In this document: one piece after another, positions 1-10,591 of the stretch
Numbering within the stretch: position 1 is the stretch's first letter
Layout of the letters: each line of letters starts with the position of its first letter
From: Helicobacteraceae bacterium
Lineage (GTDB): Bacteria > Campylobacterota > Campylobacteria > Campylobacterales > Sulfurimonadaceae
Length of the DNA stretch: 64,000 bases
NCBI GenBank assembly: GCA_027023805.1
Contig: JALVUF010000062.1
Location: 1-64,000, forward strand
Direction of reading: 5' to 3'
Translations under genes and position numbers: made by a program
The notes under the pieces: model-generated
Database searches by the model: none
What the model was told of the DNA's origin: nothing
The model's input: only the letters and a program-made list of their open reading frames with translations

Positions 1-2
1 AA

Positions 3-440
3 ATGTCCCAGTCTTGTCCGATATCATTGTTTAAAGTCGATGCTAAAATAGCTAGAGTCAATGCTGTCTTTATCACACTGTTGCTTATAGCTTTTTTATT
101 GACTTTTAATCGCATTATTTTATATTTTTTATTTTATGATTTTTTTGTTAGATTGTTTTTAAATAAAAGATATAGTCTTGTGTATCATCTCTCAAAAGCA
201 ATTAAAAAAGTTTTACACTTAAAAACCGAGATGGTTGACGGGGGAGCAAAACGGCTGGCAACATATTTTGGATTTGTCTTTGTATCGCTTTTAATTATAC
301 AAACGTGGCTACATTTATCTGTTTTTTTGTATTTAACAGCAGCGATATTGTTTACATGTACAACATTAGAGGTACTTTTTAATTATTGCGTAGGATGTAA
401 AATATACTATTTGATAAAAAAAATATATCCAGATTTTTAA
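3..440 (+). CDS. DUF4395-like small membrane protein
   Basis: 145 aa ORF with several hydrophobic segments; Cys-rich start (SQSCP) and CVGC motif near the C-terminus resemble DUF4395. Confidence 0.6.
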   Translation: MSQSCPISLFKVDAKIARVNAVFITLLLIAFLLTFNRIILYFLFYDFFVRLFLNKRYSLVYHLSKAIKKVLHLKTEMVDGGAKRLATYFGFVFVSLLIIQTWLHLSVFLYLTAAILFTCTTLEVLFNYCVGCKIYYLIKKIYPDF

Positions 441-447
441 ATAAAGG

Positions 448-1254
448 ATGATTATGAATCGTGAAATTGTACAAAATATAAATTCTCTGCCTGCTCTTTC
501 AAAAAGTATTGTTAAAATACAAAAAATTTACAATGACCCTAATTCCAGTGTATCTGATCTTGTAAAAGCAATAGGTGATGATCCTATGATAGTCGCCAAT
601 CTTTTTAAAGAAGTTAATTCACCGATTTATAATTTTGATAAAAAGATAGATACGGTGGCTCAAGCCGTTGCAATGCTCGGTATGAGTATGACTAGATCGA
701 TAGTATTTGCAAACAGTTTGAAGCAGCTGCTCAATATCGACATGGAGCCATACGCTATTTCGTCAGACGAGTTTGCCGATATATCATCCAAGCAAGCACG
801 TTTAATATATAATTGGTACAAGCAAATAGACAAAGTAAAAGCTGATAAACTTTTTTTGAGTGCTCTTTTGCAAGAAACTGGAAAAATTTTGATCGCAAGT
901 CAAATCATTAAAAATAATGAGCTTTTACCGTTTAAGTCCGAAATAGAGACAAGTTATAACATAGCTTTGGTTGAAAAATCTTTTGTCCAGACGACAACAG
1001 CTGAGGTAACTGCTGAAATCTTTAAGCATTGGGGATTTGATCAAGAATTAATACAGATGATACGATATAGCGATGAATCGGCTGGTGCACCACAAGATAT
1101 TAAAGAATTTTCTACGGCATTAAATATTGTTAAAACGGTTATCGCCGTAAATCATCCTTTTAGTGAGACGGCAATAAATTATGGACTAAAAAAAGCCCTA
1201 GATGCAGGATATGAATATGAAATCTTAGAAGACGTTATAGATGATATGCTATGA
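448..1254 (+). CDS. HDOD domain protein
   Basis: LPALSKSIVKI...DPMIVANLFKEVNSPIYNF...AVAMLGMSMTRSIV pattern typical of HDOD. Confidence 0.8.
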   Translation: MIMNREIVQNINSLPALSKSIVKIQKIYNDPNSSVSDLVKAIGDDPMIVANLFKEVNSPIYNFDKKIDTVAQAVAMLGMSMTRSIVFANSLKQLLNIDMEPYAISSDEFADISSKQARLIYNWYKQIDKVKADKLFLSALLQETGKILIASQIIKNNELLPFKSEIETSYNIALVEKSFVQTTTAEVTAEIFKHWGFDQELIQMIRYSDESAGAPQDIKEFSTALNIVKTVIAVNHPFSETAINYGLKKALDAGYEYEILEDVIDDML

Positions 1255-4200
1255 ATATTTTTTTATAAATACTCTTAATTCGTTGATTGCAATCGGGCGT
1301 GAATAATAGTATCCTTGGATTAAATGACATTGATGTTGACGTAAAAACTCATTTTGCTCTTTTGTTTCAACGCCTTCGGCTATAACTTCTAGATTTAAAC
1401 TGTTTGCCAACGCAACTACTGCTTTTATGATAGTACAATCATCCTCATTGCCCGGTATATCATCTATAAAAGACTTATCTATTTTTAACTTTTTAACAGG
1501 CAGTCGTTTTAAGTATGAAAGTGATGAGTGCCCTGTACCAAAATCATCAATCGATATTTTAATGCCCATTTGATTTAATAAATTAAGTTTTTCTATAGCC
1601 GTGTCAGGATTTTCCATCAGCTGAGTTTCCGTGACCTCAAACTCAAGCCATGTCGGGTCAAACCCGCTTTGTTGAAGTGTTTGTTTTAAATGTGTGATAA
1701 AATCTACAGAATTTAAGACCTTTGTAGAGAGATTTAACGATAGTTTGCCTGGATTTAGTCCGCTGTTATATGATGATACGTAGTCACTCATGGCACGCTT
1801 CATAACATAGTTATCGATCAAAGTGATAAGGCCATTAGCCTCAGCTAGCGGTATAAACCGATCAGGAGAGATAAATCCAAGTGTGGGATGCTGCCATCTT
1901 ACCAGTGCTTCAGAGCCTATGATTTTATTTTTATTTATATCTATTTGAGGTTGATAATATACTAAAAACTGCTCATCCTGCACGGCTGTACGCATGCTGT
2001 TTTCTAGCTCAATTGTCTCAACCGCGGATTTGGTCATATCTGTTGAATAAAATCTATAAGTATTTCTTCCTTTTGATTTTGCATGATACATCGCACTGTC
2101 GGCGTATTTAATAAGATCGTCTTTATCAAGCGTATCGTTTGGTGCCATGCTGATGCCTATTGAGCAGGATGTATAAAGTGTCGTATTGTTTAAAATAATT
2201 TTTTCAGCTATAAGTTTTATGATCTTTTTGGCAATTTTTGCCGCCATATTGATATGCTTGATATCTTGAAGTATGATAGTGAACTCATCGCCTCCAAGTC
2301 TTGATAGCGTATCTTGTTCTCTTATGCATGTTTTTAGTCTTTGCGCTGATGTTTTTAAAACTTTATCTCCAATGTTGTGTCCTAAGGTGTCGTTAATCTG
2401 TTTAAAATTATCCAAATCAATAAACAAAAGTGCAAACATTTTTTGATTTCGTTTTGTCTGGGCAATGGATTGTGTGAGTCTGTCATAAAAAAGAGATCTG
2501 TTTGGAAGTTTTGTTAAATCATCGTGAAAAGCTTGAAATGCAAGCTGTCTTGTTTTTGATTTTAGCTCCTCTTGCGCCTTTATGCGTTTTGTTATATCTT
2601 TGGAAATTCTTGCTATTGCCGTAATATCATCTTGTTCATCTTTTAATGGGATAAGTACCACTTCAGTAATGATAATATCGCCTGTTTTGGTGATTTTTTG
2701 TATCTCGTCATGATAAAATTGATTGCTCAGGGCATATTGTTTTATCTGATGCGCTTTTTGTAGCTCATGTTTTGGATATAGCATATAGATATTTTGATTT
2801 ACCATTTCTTCTTTTGTGTATTTGTGCATAATTGTAGCACTGGTGTTGCAGTAATGAATAGTATCGTTTAAATCAGTAATAATAACAGAGTCATGAAGCT
2901 GCTCTATGATGTCGGCTTGTTGCTTTGTTAGTTTTTTTATCTGAGTTAGCTCAGTAATATCAAAAGTAGTGCCAATAATTTTTTCTGCTTCGTTTTGTTC
3001 ATTAAAAAATATTTTAGCATTTATCAAAATATTAATAATTGAACCATCGGCTTTTTTTGCACGTAAAGATATGGTGTGTGTTTTGCCGTCGTTTAACAGG
3101 TCTATAAAATTTTTAACTTTAGGTTTGTCTTCATCTACAATGTTTTGCAGAAATTTATCAAGTGTTGGAGTGTATGTTGCCTTGTCTTGTCCATAGATAG
3201 AGTACATCTCATCAGACCAGGTCGATATGCCGCTTTTAACATCAACTTCGACACTGCCCATGTGACTGACGGCCTGAGCTCTTTGGAGTGATTCTTCCCT
3301 GTCTTTTAAAATTGTATATCTTTTATTTAACTCGGCGATAGTGTTGTTTAACAGATTGGAGAGCGCTTTTAAGGATTTATCAATCTGCTTATGTTTTGTC
3401 TCTTGTGAGATAACAACCTTTGACGAATTTGTTGGATGTTGCGACTCGCTAAGAGTTAGTATGGTCATAGTCTGATTTAGCAATTCATTGGAGTTTTTAA
3501 GCGAGGAAAACTCTCCGTATGTGAAAAAGCCTGCGGTATCTGCTATTTTACTAAGCGGTTGTATCTCTTGTAAGATTTCATTTTTTAAAAATTTATATCT
3601 TGCGACGCATGAATAGATAAAAATCGATTCTATCGGTTTGCTTAGCATCTTTTTAGATTCAAGATTTGACTGCTTAATCATCTCAAATGAGTTGCCGTAA
3701 CCAAATTTTACGAGGTCTCCCACATTAAAATTCCCTCCAAATGTCAAAGAGCCGTCTTGGTGTTTTGAAAGAACCGACCTGGCTAGTTTATTGTGTGGTT
3801 TTTGTATGACAAGAGGATAGTGAAGTCCTATCTCCGGCAGTTCTGCGGCTATCTCTTTACCTAGATATTTTGCATATATATCATAAGCCGGGATATTATC
3901 TATGGTGTAAATGCGGTTTTTGTCAACTTTTGTGATGGTCATATCTATTCCAACATCTATCCAGTTAAAAAGTGAATCGGTAAATATTTGCAGTTGATTG
4001 TTATGCAGTCCGACTCCCACGGCACCTTTTGAAGATATGTGATCTTTTGTAAACACATAAGTTGATTTAAACTGTTTTGGATCAGACGCCATGCCCCCTG
4101 CAACTATTATGTCGGCATTTTCTCGCCAAATGCCCGAGAGATACTCCTGTGCGTTGCAGTGCAGTCCGTTTGTAAATGTGATAAGCAGTTTAGTATTTTC

Positions 4201-4542
4201 TTGGCTTAGTTGCCTTGTTATTCGCCGGCCCGCATCAAAAGCATTTTTACATATTTGTGTAAAAGCAGTTGTAATTTTAGTATTGTTAAATTGTGTAATT
4301 GATATCACGGTTTTATCATGTGATATGTTTTTGTCACATATTTCAATCTCACTGGTCGCACCTACAAGATAAGCACTTGGCAGTAATGAAGAGATCTCTG
4401 CTAGCATTGATATTATCTCTTGCTTTTTAGTCAGTGATGTAAAAATCTGAATTAATAATTTTTCATTATCGTAAATAGAATTGTTTTTGATAAATTTATT
4501 TAATGTGTTAAAATCGGTGAAATATGTGTTATATGTTTTCAT
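1249..4542 (-). CDS. FIST sensor / PAS / GGDEF / EAL diguanylate cyclase-phosphodiesterase
   Basis: N-terminal FIST-like region; PAS segments; GGDEF motif (SRLGGDEF); EAL domain (SEALVRWQHP, DDFGTGHSSLSYL, EGVET). Confidence 0.9.
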   Translation of the reverse strand: MKTYNTYFTDFNTLNKFIKNNSIYDNEKLLIQIFTSLTKKQEIISMLAEISSLLPSAYLVGATSEIEICDKNISHDKTVISITQFNNTKITTAFTQICKNAFDAGRRITRQLSQENTKLLITFTNGLHCNAQEYLSGIWRENADIIVAGGMASDPKQFKSTYVFTKDHISSKGAVGVGLHNNQLQIFTDSLFNWIDVGIDMTITKVDKNRIYTIDNIPAYDIYAKYLGKEIAAELPEIGLHYPLVIQKPHNKLARSVLSKHQDGSLTFGGNFNVGDLVKFGYGNSFEMIKQSNLESKKMLSKPIESIFIYSCVARYKFLKNEILQEIQPLSKIADTAGFFTYGEFSSLKNSNELLNQTMTILTLSESQHPTNSSKVVISQETKHKQIDKSLKALSNLLNNTIAELNKRYTILKDREESLQRAQAVSHMGSVEVDVKSGISTWSDEMYSIYGQDKATYTPTLDKFLQNIVDEDKPKVKNFIDLLNDGKTHTISLRAKKADGSIINILINAKIFFNEQNEAEKIIGTTFDITELTQIKKLTKQQADIIEQLHDSVIITDLNDTIHYCNTSATIMHKYTKEEMVNQNIYMLYPKHELQKAHQIKQYALSNQFYHDEIQKITKTGDIIITEVVLIPLKDEQDDITAIARISKDITKRIKAQEELKSKTRQLAFQAFHDDLTKLPNRSLFYDRLTQSIAQTKRNQKMFALLFIDLDNFKQINDTLGHNIGDKVLKTSAQRLKTCIREQDTLSRLGGDEFTIILQDIKHINMAAKIAKKIIKLIAEKIILNNTTLYTSCSIGISMAPNDTLDKDDLIKYADSAMYHAKSKGRNTYRFYSTDMTKSAVETIELENSMRTAVQDEQFLVYYQPQIDINKNKIIGSEALVRWQHPTLGFISPDRFIPLAEANGLITLIDNYVMKRAMSDYVSSYNSGLNPGKLSLNLSTKVLNSVDFITHLKQTLQQSGFDPTWLEFEVTETQLMENPDTAIEKLNLLNQMGIKISIDDFGTGHSSLSYLKRLPVKKLKIDKSFIDDIPGNEDDCTIIKAVVALANSLNLEVIAEGVETKEQNEFLRQHQCHLIQGYYYSRPIAINELRVFIKKYS

Positions 4543-4601
4543 GACTATTATTTTATCAAAAAAACATAAAATCTGCTATAATCACGATTTTAGGATAATA
4601 T

Positions 4602-7307
4602 ATGTCAAAAACAATAACCATCATTGATACTTTTGGGTTTTTTTTTCGAAGCTTTTATGCTCTTCCCCAGCATCTAAGCAATAAAGAGGGGTTTCCTACC
4701 GGACTTTTAACCGGATTTGTAAATTTTATCTCATCTTTACAAAAAGATTACGACAGTGATTATCTGGTATTTGCTATTGATTCTAAAGGTAAGACTTTTA
4801 GAAATGATATAGATAAAAATTATAAAGCTAACAGACCGCCGCCACCGCAGGAGTTATCTCAACAACTCCCTGTAGCCATCTCATGGATAGATAAAATGGG
4901 TTTTAAAACGCTAGGGCTTAACGGTTATGAAGCAGATGATATTATAGCTACGGTTACGCATCTTGCGTTAAAAAAGGGCTTACATGTAAAGGTTGTATCA
5001 CACGATAAAGATCTTTATCAACTAATAGATGATAGCAGGGTCGTGCTTGTTGACGCGATTAAAAAAAGAGATATCAACGAAGATGAGTGTATCAAAAAAT
5101 ATGGAGTTTCACCAAAACAGTTTATAGATTTTCAAGCGCTTTTAGGCGACAGTGCCGATAATGTACCCGGAGTAAAAGGTATAGGTAAAGTAACTGCACA
5201 AAAATTAATTGCCGCATATGAAACAATAGAGAATCTGTACGAGCATATAGATACCGTAATGCCGCTAGGCGTACGAAAAAAACTGCAGCAAAACAGGGAT
5301 AATGCTTTCATGTCAAAGCAACTTGTCACTCTAAAAGACGATGTATTTAGCGAAATTGATTTTAGTGAATATGAGATGCATAATGATAATCCGTTTAGTT
5401 TGATTTATGATGAACTCGTACAGTATGATATGCGAGCTATTTTACGCGTTTTAGATGCTAAGCAAAAACAACAGGCAGTTAGTCAAGATATTATAAACTC
5501 TACAAGAGATGAGTCCTCTTTGCGATCATTTAAAACAACTCTTATAACAGATGCAGATGTTTTATTTAGTGTGCTTGACAAATTGGATAAGAAAAGTATC
5601 GTAGCTTTTGATACTGAGACTACAGGACTAAGTCCTTATGAAGACAATCTTGTCGGATTTAGCTTTAGCTTTGATGAGAATGAGGGTTTTTATGTGCCGG
5701 TTGCTCACACATATCTTGGAGTTGACAAACAGATAAGCATGGATAATGCCGTAAAAGCCTTAAGGAAATTATTTACATGTAATATAGTAGGTCACAACAT
5801 TAAGTTTGATCTGCATTTTGTATCAAAGCTTTTAGATGGTAAACTACCTGTTTTTGCAGATACCATGGTGCTGGCATGGCTGCTTGATTCTCAAAGTAAA
5901 CTTTCATTGGATTATCTTTGCCTAAACCTGCTGGGTCATAAAATGATAGCTTTTAAGCAGACAGTTAAAAAGGGTGAGACTTTTGCATCTGTAATATTGG
6001 AAGATGCCTGTAAGTATGCAGCCGAGGATGCTGTAATTACTTTAAAACTGTATAACAAACTTATAAAAAAATTTGAGACTAATGATTTGCGGCCTCTTTT
6101 ACAAGAGGCTAGGGAGGTTGAGTTTCCGTTTATAACGACTTTGCTTATGATGGAGCAAAACGGGATTATGGTCGATAGCGACTTTTTATTCCGGTTTTTA
6201 GGTGACGCAAATAAGAAGTTAAATATTTTTCGCAAAAAAATCTATGAGATAAGCGGTTTTGAGTTTAACATAAATTCTCCAAAACAGCTGGGAGAAGTGC
6301 TGTTTGAAAAGCTAAATCTGCCAAAAGGCAAGAAAACAAAAACAGGTTACAGCACGGATGAAAAAGTTTTAACATCTTTAATTCATGAGCATGAAATTAT
6401 CAGGTATTTGTTAGATTACAGAGAGATGCATAAGCTGGTCTCAACATATATTGAGCCATTATTAAAACTATCCAAGCACAGTAAAGATGGTAGAGTCCAT
6501 ACATCTTTTGTGCAAACAGGAACGGCTACGGGACGTCTAAGCTCTAAAAATCCAAATCTCCAAAATATTCCTGTTAGAAGCGATTTGGGTGTAAAAATCA
6601 GAAGAGGGTTTATAGCAGGAGCCGGTAAAAAACTTATAGGCATAGATTATTCTCAGATAGAACTTAGGCTTCTTGCGCATTTTAGTAAAGATAAGGTACT
6701 AGTTGATGCGTTTAGGCATGACAGAGATATTCATTTGCAAACTGCGATTGTTTTATTTGGACAAGAGGAAGCAAAAACTAAGCGCAATATTGCCAAAACG
6801 GTTAATTTTGGACTTTTATACGGTATGGGACAAAAAAAGCTCGCAGATACTCTGCACATAAGCACAAAAGAGGCAAAAGAGATAATAGGCAGATATTTTG
6901 AAAATTTTCCAAGTGTTAAGAGTTATTTTAACTCTGTCGTAGAAGCATCAAAACAAAACGGTTATGTACAGACATTGCTTAAAAGAAGAAGATATTTTGA
7001 TTATGCCAAAGCTTCACCAATGTTTAAAGCGGCATATGAGCGAGAAAGCATTAATACTCTTTTTCAGGGAAGCGCATCTGATCTTATCAAATTATCTATG
7101 AATAAAATCGATAATATTATAAAAAATGAATGCTTAAACGCTAAGATGTTGTTGCAGATCCATGATGAGTTGATTTTTGAGGTAGATGAAGAGTCTGCCG
7201 TCATGCTTGGCAAGAGGTTTAGAGATGTTATGGAAACTGTTTATAAGCTAAATATTCCACTTAAGGCATCTTTAAATATTGGAGATCATTGGGATGAGTT
7301 AAAATAA
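4602..7307 (+). CDS. polA: DNA polymerase I
   Basis: 901 aa; 5'-3' exonuclease, 3'-5' exonuclease (FDTETTGL) and family A polymerase motifs (DYSQIELRLLAH, QIHDELIFEV). Confidence 0.97.
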   Translation: MSKTITIIDTFGFFFRSFYALPQHLSNKEGFPTGLLTGFVNFISSLQKDYDSDYLVFAIDSKGKTFRNDIDKNYKANRPPPPQELSQQLPVAISWIDKMGFKTLGLNGYEADDIIATVTHLALKKGLHVKVVSHDKDLYQLIDDSRVVLVDAIKKRDINEDECIKKYGVSPKQFIDFQALLGDSADNVPGVKGIGKVTAQKLIAAYETIENLYEHIDTVMPLGVRKKLQQNRDNAFMSKQLVTLKDDVFSEIDFSEYEMHNDNPFSLIYDELVQYDMRAILRVLDAKQKQQAVSQDIINSTRDESSLRSFKTTLITDADVLFSVLDKLDKKSIVAFDTETTGLSPYEDNLVGFSFSFDENEGFYVPVAHTYLGVDKQISMDNAVKALRKLFTCNIVGHNIKFDLHFVSKLLDGKLPVFADTMVLAWLLDSQSKLSLDYLCLNLLGHKMIAFKQTVKKGETFASVILEDACKYAAEDAVITLKLYNKLIKKFETNDLRPLLQEAREVEFPFITTLLMMEQNGIMVDSDFLFRFLGDANKKLNIFRKKIYEISGFEFNINSPKQLGEVLFEKLNLPKGKKTKTGYSTDEKVLTSLIHEHEIIRYLLDYREMHKLVSTYIEPLLKLSKHSKDGRVHTSFVQTGTATGRLSSKNPNLQNIPVRSDLGVKIRRGFIAGAGKKLIGIDYSQIELRLLAHFSKDKVLVDAFRHDRDIHLQTAIVLFGQEEAKTKRNIAKTVNFGLLYGMGQKKLADTLHISTKEAKEIIGRYFENFPSVKSYFNSVVEASKQNGYVQTLLKRRRYFDYAKASPMFKAAYERESINTLFQGSASDLIKLSMNKIDNIIKNECLNAKMLLQIHDELIFEVDEESAVMLGKRFRDVMETVYKLNIPLKASLNIGDHWDELK

Positions 7308-7421
7308 AATTATATTACAAGATTTAATAAAACTTAATGATTAAAGCCCCTAAAGAGCGTTAATTAATAACTTTATTATTTTACACTACAATATCAAAAT
7401 TAAAATTTATGAGGTGTTTAT

Positions 7422-10400
7422 ATGAAAAGTCTTATCTCCATCATGGGATCTATGAAAACCATGATTGTTTTAGTGTTTGTTTTTGCTTTTTCAATCGGTT
7501 ACGCAACTATTATTGAAAGGATGTATAGCACATCTACTGCGCGTGCTATCGTTTATAATGCTGCATGGTTTTATATACTGTTAGGACTGCTTGCTATCTC
7601 ATTGATATTGCACCTAATTAAGTTTAAGATTAGGCAAAAGCCGTTAGTCTTTATATTGCACTTTTCATGGCTTGTGATTTTACTAGGTGCCGCATTAACA
7701 CATTATGTAGGCTATGAGGGGCTAATGCATATACGTGAAGGTAAGACAGCCTCGACTATAGCTAGTACAGTGCCTTATTTTGAAGTGTCAGTTGACGATG
7801 GAGCTAAGAAAGTCACAAGTGATCATGAGCAGTTTCTTTCTTATATGTCTCATAATAGCTATAGCAAAACTCTTACAATAAACGGTAAAAAAGTTCATAT
7901 AAAATTAACGCAGTTTATACCTAATGTCATACAGGCTATTGTAGAGAGTAAAAACGGAGCACCTATAGCTAATATGATGATTACTTCACAGGGCAAAGGA
8001 CATCAGACAAAGTTATCACCGGGACAGTTTTTTATGTCCGATAGCCTGATACTAGATTTTAACTCTAATCATCACTTCACAAAACCTGTTATAAAATTAT
8101 TTGAAATAGGCAAAAAACTGTATATGAGCCACTCTGTACCTCTTACATACCTAAAGATGGACACAAGAAAATCTGGGATATTGCCTCCAAACAAAAAAGA
8201 ACTTGTATTTAGTAGAACGTTGTATTCATATAAAGCCACTCATTTTGTTTTGCGTTCATTTTATCCGCATGCCAATATTAAGCTAATTAGCAATCCGCAT
8301 GCCAATCCTCTAAATCCTGCAATGGGTGCTTTGCGCTTTAAAATAAGCAGTGGCGGGGTTAGTAAAAATGCGTTAGTTTATGGTGAATCAGGAATGACGG
8401 GGAGCCCGGCGACCGTAAATCTAAATGGTTTGAGAGTGACTGTAAATTACGGATCAAAGATTATTCACTTGCCGTTTAAAGTAAAATTAGATAAATTTCA
8501 ATTAACTAGATATCCCGGCTCTATGGCCCCTGAGACATATTCAAGTTATGTGACTTTAATAGATACTAGACATAATGTTACAATACCGTATAGGATACAC
8601 ATGAATCATATTTTAGAATATAGGAATTTTAGATTATTTCAATCATCTTTTGATCCTGATTTAAAAGGGACAATCTTATCGGTTAATATGGATCCGGGTA
8701 CGGATATTACATATCTTGGATATTTGTTGCTGGCAATCGGCTTTTTTGGTTCATTTTTTGCGTCCAATGGAAGATTTGCACAGCTTAGCAGACTTGCCAA
8801 AGCCGCAAGTGCTAAAAAAAGCACCTTAGCGGTGCTAGCACTGGCACTTATGTTTCATTATACAAACACATACGCAGATACGCTAAATCCAATTATTAAA
8901 ACTATCACCTCCTATAACAAAACAACTGCCAATAAATTTGGCAGTCTAATAGTACAAAGCAGTGCCGAACGCGGGCGTATGGAACCGTTAAATACTTTAG
9001 CTATTCAGATTATGGAGAAGATTCACGGTTCGCAGTCAATACTTGGCTTAAGTGCCAATCAGATTGTTTTAGGCATGTTGACTCGTCCTGACTATTGGCG
9101 ACAAATCAAGATGATTAAAACTGGAAATAGCTTGGTTAATAAACTTATCGGTGTTGCTCCAAAGACAAAATATGTATCATTTTCTCAATTTTTTACCGAT
9201 CCAAATACAATGAGCGGATATAAACTGGCCGCTGAAGTAGATAAAGTGATGAGATTGGACCCTAAAAAAAGAGGTGTTTATGACAGAGCCGTCTTTACAG
9301 ATAATGATAAAGTAAATGTTGCTTATATGGTTTATACCGGCTCTATTTTTAAATTGTGGCCGGAGCCTAATAGCGCTAGTAGAAAGTGGTTTGGTACTGT
9401 AAATGCATTAAAACATTTTCCAAAACAAGAAGCAAATAAAGTTCATAATCTGGCTTTGGGATTTTTCCTAAGTGTTAACAAAGCTTTAAAAACAGGTAAC
9501 TGGAAACCTGTAAATAATGCAATTTCAACAATATCTGAGTATCAGCGATTTTACGGTGCATCTGTTTATCCATCTGGCGGAAGAATTAAAGTGGAATTGA
9601 TTTACAATCAATTAAATATTTTTGAGAGATTATGGCCTCTATACTTTTTTGTAGGTTTTGCTTTACTTATTTTATCGTTTATTAAGATTTTAAGACCAAA
9701 ATTTCCTTTAAATATCTATAGCCGTATATCTATGGTTTTATTGATACTCTTTTTCATCGCTCACACCTTAGCTCTTATCATGGTTTGGTATATATCAGGA
9801 CATGCGCCGTGGGCAGATGGTTTTGAGTCTATGACCTATATCGCATGGGCATCAGTGCTCGCCGGTTTTATCTTCGCAAAGCATTCTCCTATCACGCTGG
9901 CAGCAACATCGATACTAGCTGGGCTTATCTTATTTGTTGCTCATTTAGCATGGATGAATCCGGCTATTACAAATCTTGTACCGGTGTTAAATTCATATTG
10001 GCTTGATATACACGTATCAATGATTACGGCTAGTTACGGTTTTATGGCTCTTGGCGCTTTGCTGGGTTTTATAACTCTATTGCTTTTTATTCTTAAAAAT
10101 AAAAGGAATGAACAGCGTATAAGCCTAGCGATTATTGAGCTTAATTCAATAAATGAAATGAGTATAATGATAGGACTTGCTATGTTGTCTGTGGGCACAT
10201 TTTTAGGTGGCGTTTGGGCAAATCAAAGCTGGGGTCATTACTGGGGATGGGATCCAAAAGAAGTTTGGGCGCTTGTATCTATGCTTGTGTATGTTATAGT
10301 AGTGCATATTAGATTTATTAAACCAATATATACGCAATTTAATTATAGTGTAATTTCTTTATTATCGTTTACATCGATTTTGATGACGTATTTTGGAGTC

Positions 10401-10556
10401 AATTATTATCTTGGCGGTTTGCATTCATACGCCAAAGGAAATCCGGTACCTATCCCTGCATTTGCTCCGATATCATATCTTGTTATATTTATAGTTATAG
10501 CTATTGCGTTTAGAAATAGAAAGTTGGCTATAGATATTAAGTCTTTAGAGTCGTAA
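7422..10556 (+). CDS. ccsBA: Fused cytochrome c biogenesis protein CcsBA (ResB-CcsA)
   Basis: 1044 aa multi-TM protein; ResB-like N-terminus and CcsA WGHYWGWDPKEVWAL motif. Confidence 0.93.
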   Translation: MKSLISIMGSMKTMIVLVFVFAFSIGYATIIERMYSTSTARAIVYNAAWFYILLGLLAISLILHLIKFKIRQKPLVFILHFSWLVILLGAALTHYVGYEGLMHIREGKTASTIASTVPYFEVSVDDGAKKVTSDHEQFLSYMSHNSYSKTLTINGKKVHIKLTQFIPNVIQAIVESKNGAPIANMMITSQGKGHQTKLSPGQFFMSDSLILDFNSNHHFTKPVIKLFEIGKKLYMSHSVPLTYLKMDTRKSGILPPNKKELVFSRTLYSYKATHFVLRSFYPHANIKLISNPHANPLNPAMGALRFKISSGGVSKNALVYGESGMTGSPATVNLNGLRVTVNYGSKIIHLPFKVKLDKFQLTRYPGSMAPETYSSYVTLIDTRHNVTIPYRIHMNHILEYRNFRLFQSSFDPDLKGTILSVNMDPGTDITYLGYLLLAIGFFGSFFASNGRFAQLSRLAKAASAKKSTLAVLALALMFHYTNTYADTLNPIIKTITSYNKTTANKFGSLIVQSSAERGRMEPLNTLAIQIMEKIHGSQSILGLSANQIVLGMLTRPDYWRQIKMIKTGNSLVNKLIGVAPKTKYVSFSQFFTDPNTMSGYKLAAEVDKVMRLDPKKRGVYDRAVFTDNDKVNVAYMVYTGSIFKLWPEPNSASRKWFGTVNALKHFPKQEANKVHNLALGFFLSVNKALKTGNWKPVNNAISTISEYQRFYGASVYPSGGRIKVELIYNQLNIFERLWPLYFFVGFALLILSFIKILRPKFPLNIYSRISMVLLILFFIAHTLALIMVWYISGHAPWADGFESMTYIAWASVLAGFIFAKHSPITLAATSILAGLILFVAHLAWMNPAITNLVPVLNSYWLDIHVSMITASYGFMALGALLGFITLLLFILKNKRNEQRISLAIIELNSINEMSIMIGLAMLSVGTFLGGVWANQSWGHYWGWDPKEVWALVSMLVYVIVVHIRFIKPIYTQFNYSVISLLSFTSILMTYFGVNYYLGGLHSYAKGNPVPIPAFAPISYLVIFIVIAIAFRNRKLAIDIKSLES

Positions 10557-10564
10557 TCTTTGCG

Positions 10565-10590
10565 GCTTCTCATATAACTATATGAGAAGC
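10565..10590. terminator. Bidirectional terminator hairpin
   Basis: gcttctcatataactatatgagaagc, near-perfect inverted repeat between convergent ccsBA and dut, flanked by T/A-rich sequence. Confidence 0.75.
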
Positions 10591-10591
10591 T

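Noticed and set aside
4091-4372. 93-aa plus-strand ORF within the FIST/GGDEF/EAL gene
   Set aside because: Shadow ORF opposite a clearly coding domain; no family features.
8263-8307. Repeated ATCCGCATGCCAAT/AATCCGCATGCCAAT in ccsBA
   Set aside because: Two short copies encoding a local PHAN...PHAN duplication in a variable periplasmic loop; no sign of a functional DNA element.
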